From: Cryptomeria japonica | Lineage: Eukaryota; Streptophyta; Pinopsida; Cupressales; Cupressaceae | Reading direction: 5' to 3' | DNA: 62,000 nt | Assembly (NCBI RefSeq): GCF_030272615.1 | Contig: NC_081413.1 | Location: 332,422,302 to 332,484,301 of the forward strand | Shown here: positions 59,072 to 62,000 of the stretch, piece by piece | Position numbering within the stretch: the first letter of the stretch is position 1 | How the letters are laid out: each line of letters begins with the position of its first letter | Notes under the pieces: generated by a model | The model's database searches: none | The model's input: the letters and a program-made list of their open reading frames with translations, nothing else | What the model was told of the DNA's origin: nothing | Translations under genes and position numbers: made by a program

Positions 59072-61927
59072 GTCTGTAAGCTGCAAGCACAACACTTCAA
59101 TTAAGTCATTATTTGTTTGATTAATAATCAATAATCAATAAGTAATAAACCATAACAAAGCGACTAATTGCCTTCTAAAATATGCGAGTATAAGATTGCT
59201 CTCAGATTGTTATAAGCAATACCAGTGACTAGACTACACCAAGATGAAGGATTTAATCTATATGATATTAACTATATGGATGCAAGATGGATGAATAATT
59301 CAATCAAATAATCAATTCAAGCAATAATGGATGCAAGCAATGATGAGTGAGTAAAATAGATGCAAATAATCTAAAAAGCACAATAATCTTCAATGACTCC
59401 AGAGTGAAATTAGCGTGATAATAATATCCAAGCGTATTCTCAAAAATCTCTTGGGTAAATTGGAATGAGAGCTAAAGACTGAATTTATAGAGAATCACAG
59501 AAGAGAAAAACTCAATTTAGGATTAACTGAAAACAATTGAGAAATCAAGTTAAGTTAACCTTGAGATAGATTCCAATTATAGTTTAATTGAAATGCATTC
59601 AAATTAGAAGTCCAAGTTGCATTGGAAATAATAATAAATTAATTCCATGCATTTGTGATAAAAATAGATAATTCTTTTATTTATTCAAGAAAAGAGTCTT
59701 TTCAATGCAACTGAACTTCTTTTTCTGAAAAAGCTTTGAGTTCCAATTTTAGAGAATAATTCAATAATTCAATTTAAATTGCTTTTTTGATTTCAAGTTC
59801 TAAATTTAGAAAAAGAAATAATATCTCAAGTTTGATTTCTCTCTCAGTTCAATTCTTTTATTTTTTTAATTTCAATTCAACTCTTGTTTTGTAATTAATT
59901 CCTCTTTTGTAATAAATTAATTCCTTTTGCATGATTAAATGGCAATTTTATTAATTAATTAAATATGCAAGGATATTTAATAAATTAAAATAGGATAATT
60001 GATCAAAATGATATTCTTGGAAATGATTCAATTAATTAAATGAATATTTAATTAATATTGAGTAATTGATTTGCCATGCGATATTGGTTGATTAAAGAAT
60101 TAATAATGTGCTCAAGATTGATTTAATGCCTTTGGTTAGGACTTTGGTGATGTTGTCGAGATTAGGGGCCCATGGTTTAGATGACTATTTTTAGGGTATT
60201 ACATTTGCCCCTCTTTGAATTAATGTGCGAGCAACACGTTGGTTCAAAGAATGTGTGATGTCTAGGAGATGCCAGTTCTGAACTTGAATGATCACGAACT
60301 AGATGAAGAGCAAGGTGTTTATCTTGATTTGAAGCGACAAAGCTGAATGAAGTTTGATTAAAGCGATACCATTCCCGAAATTGATTGAACTGAGGAAGGA
60401 TAGAAATAAAAGATACCAAACTTGAACTTGATTGATCAAGAAGCAGATCTTACTGATCTAGAACTTGATTGAACTTAGATGCAGTGAGTGATGATAAAAA
60501 TCGATCTTGAACTTAAATGATCAAGATACGATGAAGATAAACTATTCAACTTGATCAAGAAACGAATACTGAACACTTGCTTAGATTGAGTGTGATCAAA
60601 GATACTCTTTAAAATTTTGATTAAGTTTAAACGAATAATCAGTTTGATGTGAAGCGATGAAACTGATTAACGTTAAGAGATTGATTTAGATGAAAGACAA
60701 ATATCAGCTTGATTTGAAGCGATGAAACTGACATGCCCCTAGCGATTGATTCGATTCAGATAATCGAGAGATCTCAACTTGATGTGAAGGGATGAAGCTG
60801 AGATGCCCCTTAGCAATAAGAATTGATTTTCTTTAGTTAAGAAGATTTTGCTCGACTTTTGATGAAGATTTGAAAAAAATTCTTGACTTGTGAGATGTGA
60901 GGTCATAAGGTCACGAGTATGCCCCCTCGGGAGTGAAATCGAAAGATAACGAGTGATTGATGATTATAGGCAATTGTTGACAATGATAAGTTATTTGAGC
61001 ACAAATTGATTCTGAGGAATATTGAAAAAATTCGATGCCGATTGATAAGAAATTGAGCATAGAGTTGATGTGTAGAATTGAAATTGATATTCAGCGTTGA
61101 AATTGAGCACAATTGGAAGAAAAATGAATATTTGATGAAAAGAGCGCTAAGTGGTCAAAATTGTGAAATTGACTAGCAAAATGATCTTGAATTTCGATTT
61201 CGATCCCGAAAATAGAATCAGAATGGGCAAATTAGCTAAGGGTACAATTTGTATGTCCATCGGAGCAAGTTTAAAAAATTAGGTTTTTAGCTATATATGG
61301 GACGAAAGTGTCATTTTCAAATCATTTTAACCGTCCAAGTTTGAAAATTCAAAAAGCCTTATGCGAAGAAAATGGTGGTCCCTACTCGTCAACATCGATT
61401 CGAGCGCCAGAGACGTCATAATCGACCCCGAAACTATGAGCCAGTGGTAAGTGATCGATCTTAAGCCTCTTTATGTTTTCAATTTTGAATTTTTTTGCTC
61501 ATTTTTCAAGTTTTTCGCATGTGTGGGATCGGGTTTCACGTTTTATCGTGCGAGACAGGATTCTGTCTCGTACGAGTAGCAGGTAAATTTTCTTTTGTCG
61601 TTTAGGGTTATTAGAATTGTCATTCAGGATGCACCCTTGTAACGTACGACAGGTCTGTAAAAAGACCATTTTGTCGTGCAGAGTCCAATAATTTGTCATT
61701 TGGGGTTGTTTTGTCGTGCGAAGGCTATTCCTGACTCGTACGAGATTCTGTCTCTCTGTGTTTTGTCGTTCAAGAGACAGTGAGCATTTTTGAAGGTCTA
61801 AACACGAAATTTTGATTTTGCATTTGACTTAGTTGGATTTGCGTGATGTTGTACTTCTCTTGTAGGCTCATTTGGAATTTTTTTTGATGCTTCGTTGTTG
61901 GATTTTTGCAGGTTCGATTACCTCCTA
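59072..61927 (+). repeat. Array copy 7 (2,856 bp)
   Basis: Same length and sequence as copy 2 wherever compared. It is the last complete unit in view. Confidence 0.9.
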
Positions 61928-62000
61928 GTCTGTAAGCTGCAAGCACAACACTTCAATTAAGTCATTATTTGTTTGATTAATAATCAATAATCAATAAGTA
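61928..62000 (+). repeat. Array copy 8, first 73 bases only
   Basis: Starts GTCTGTAAGCTGCAAGCAC, with the copy 2-type base (AAGCAC, not AAGAAC as in copy 1), then runs off the window. Confidence 0.85.

Larger units (their letters stand above)
41942..62000 (+). repeat. Head-to-tail array of a 2,856 bp unit, more than seven copies
   Basis: The words GTCTGTAAGCTGCAAG recur at 41,942, 44,792, 47,648, 50,504, 53,360, 56,216, 59,072 and 61,928. The last six intervals are exactly 2,856 bp and the first is 2,850 bp. All compared stretches of copies 2-7 are identical, and the same short frames recur at the same offsets. Each unit looks like one LTR (TGTAA...TTACA, about 1.13 kb) plus a ~1.73 kb non-coding interior. 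No retroelement protein is encoded. The array continues beyond the right edge. It starts inside the RNase H region of the Tat element. Confidence 0.9.

Noticed and set aside
43041-61699. Repeated minus-strand frames of 80, 69 and 66 codons in every array copy, looking like a conserved gene family
   Set aside because: They recur only because the DNA unit is identical. They have no family resemblance, and the LTR-like and splice features point to the plus strand.
41942-62000. CRISPR-like array or classical centromeric satellite
   Set aside because: The unit is 2.86 kb without short repeats and spacers, the organism is a plant, and the unit has LTR-like ends rather than satellite size.

Overview
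This window is nuclear DNA of a seed plant, most likely a gymnosperm such as a conifer. It has one spliced plant gene exon, very low gene density, AT-rich non-coding DNA, and many old, heavily mutated retrotransposons and a CACTA transposon nested in each other. The conifer call is an inference from this style and from the large intron suspected in the one real gene. No bacterial-type genes, operons, rRNA, true tRNA genes or CRISPR arrays were seen.

Layout. 1-12,236: probably mostly intron or upstream DNA of a plastid-division gene. It holds two copies of a ~550 bp dispersed repeat (1-555 and 10,745-11,300), a degenerate ~84 bp tandem repeat (1,510-2,140), a ~3.3 kb decayed protein gene of unknown function (2,885-6,148) followed by an LTR-like promoter region, and a 1.5 kb Copia-like element with 147 bp LTR-like repeats (7,354-8,847). 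12,237-12,839: an intact last exon of a PDV1/PDV2-family plastid division protein (best match PDV1), the only convincing host coding sequence. 12,840-19,200: 3' UTR and intergenic DNA with two related non-LTR retrotransposon fragments, a tRNA-derived SINE head and a very AT-rich tract. About 19,200-24,292: a minus-strand Ty1/Copia element with dead catalytic motifs. 24,293-~33,220: a CACTA (En/Spm) transposon inserted in the Copia gag. Its transposase can be read across eight exons, and its third intron carries a 5.04 kb LTR-like insertion (26,062-31,101) with a 5 bp target duplication. That insertion contains a second SINE head and a 21 bp minisatellite. 33,407-~33,550: 3' end of a LINE. About 33,560-41,930: a Ty3/Gypsy element of Tat type (LTR, primer site, leader, gag, protease, G-patch, RT), cut off early in RNase H.

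41,942-62,000: a head-to-tail array of a 2,856 bp unit, seven full copies plus the start of an eighth, running off the window. The copies are identical wherever compared, except that the first ~605 bp of copy 1 differ by about 5.5%. The unit looks like one LTR plus a short non-coding internal region of a non-autonomous relative of the Tat element. The identity pattern is what unequal crossing-over between the two LTRs of one parent element would leave. This is the most unusual structure in the window.

The order of events, inferred from nesting, is: Copia first, then CACTA into it, then the LTR-like element into a CACTA intron and the LINE/Tat insertions at the CACTA 3' side, then the array into the Tat element as the youngest event. 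The old coding relics are broken mainly by stops explained by C-to-T changes (CAG to TAG, CGA to TGA, CAA to TAA), as expected of methylated, silenced plant DNA.
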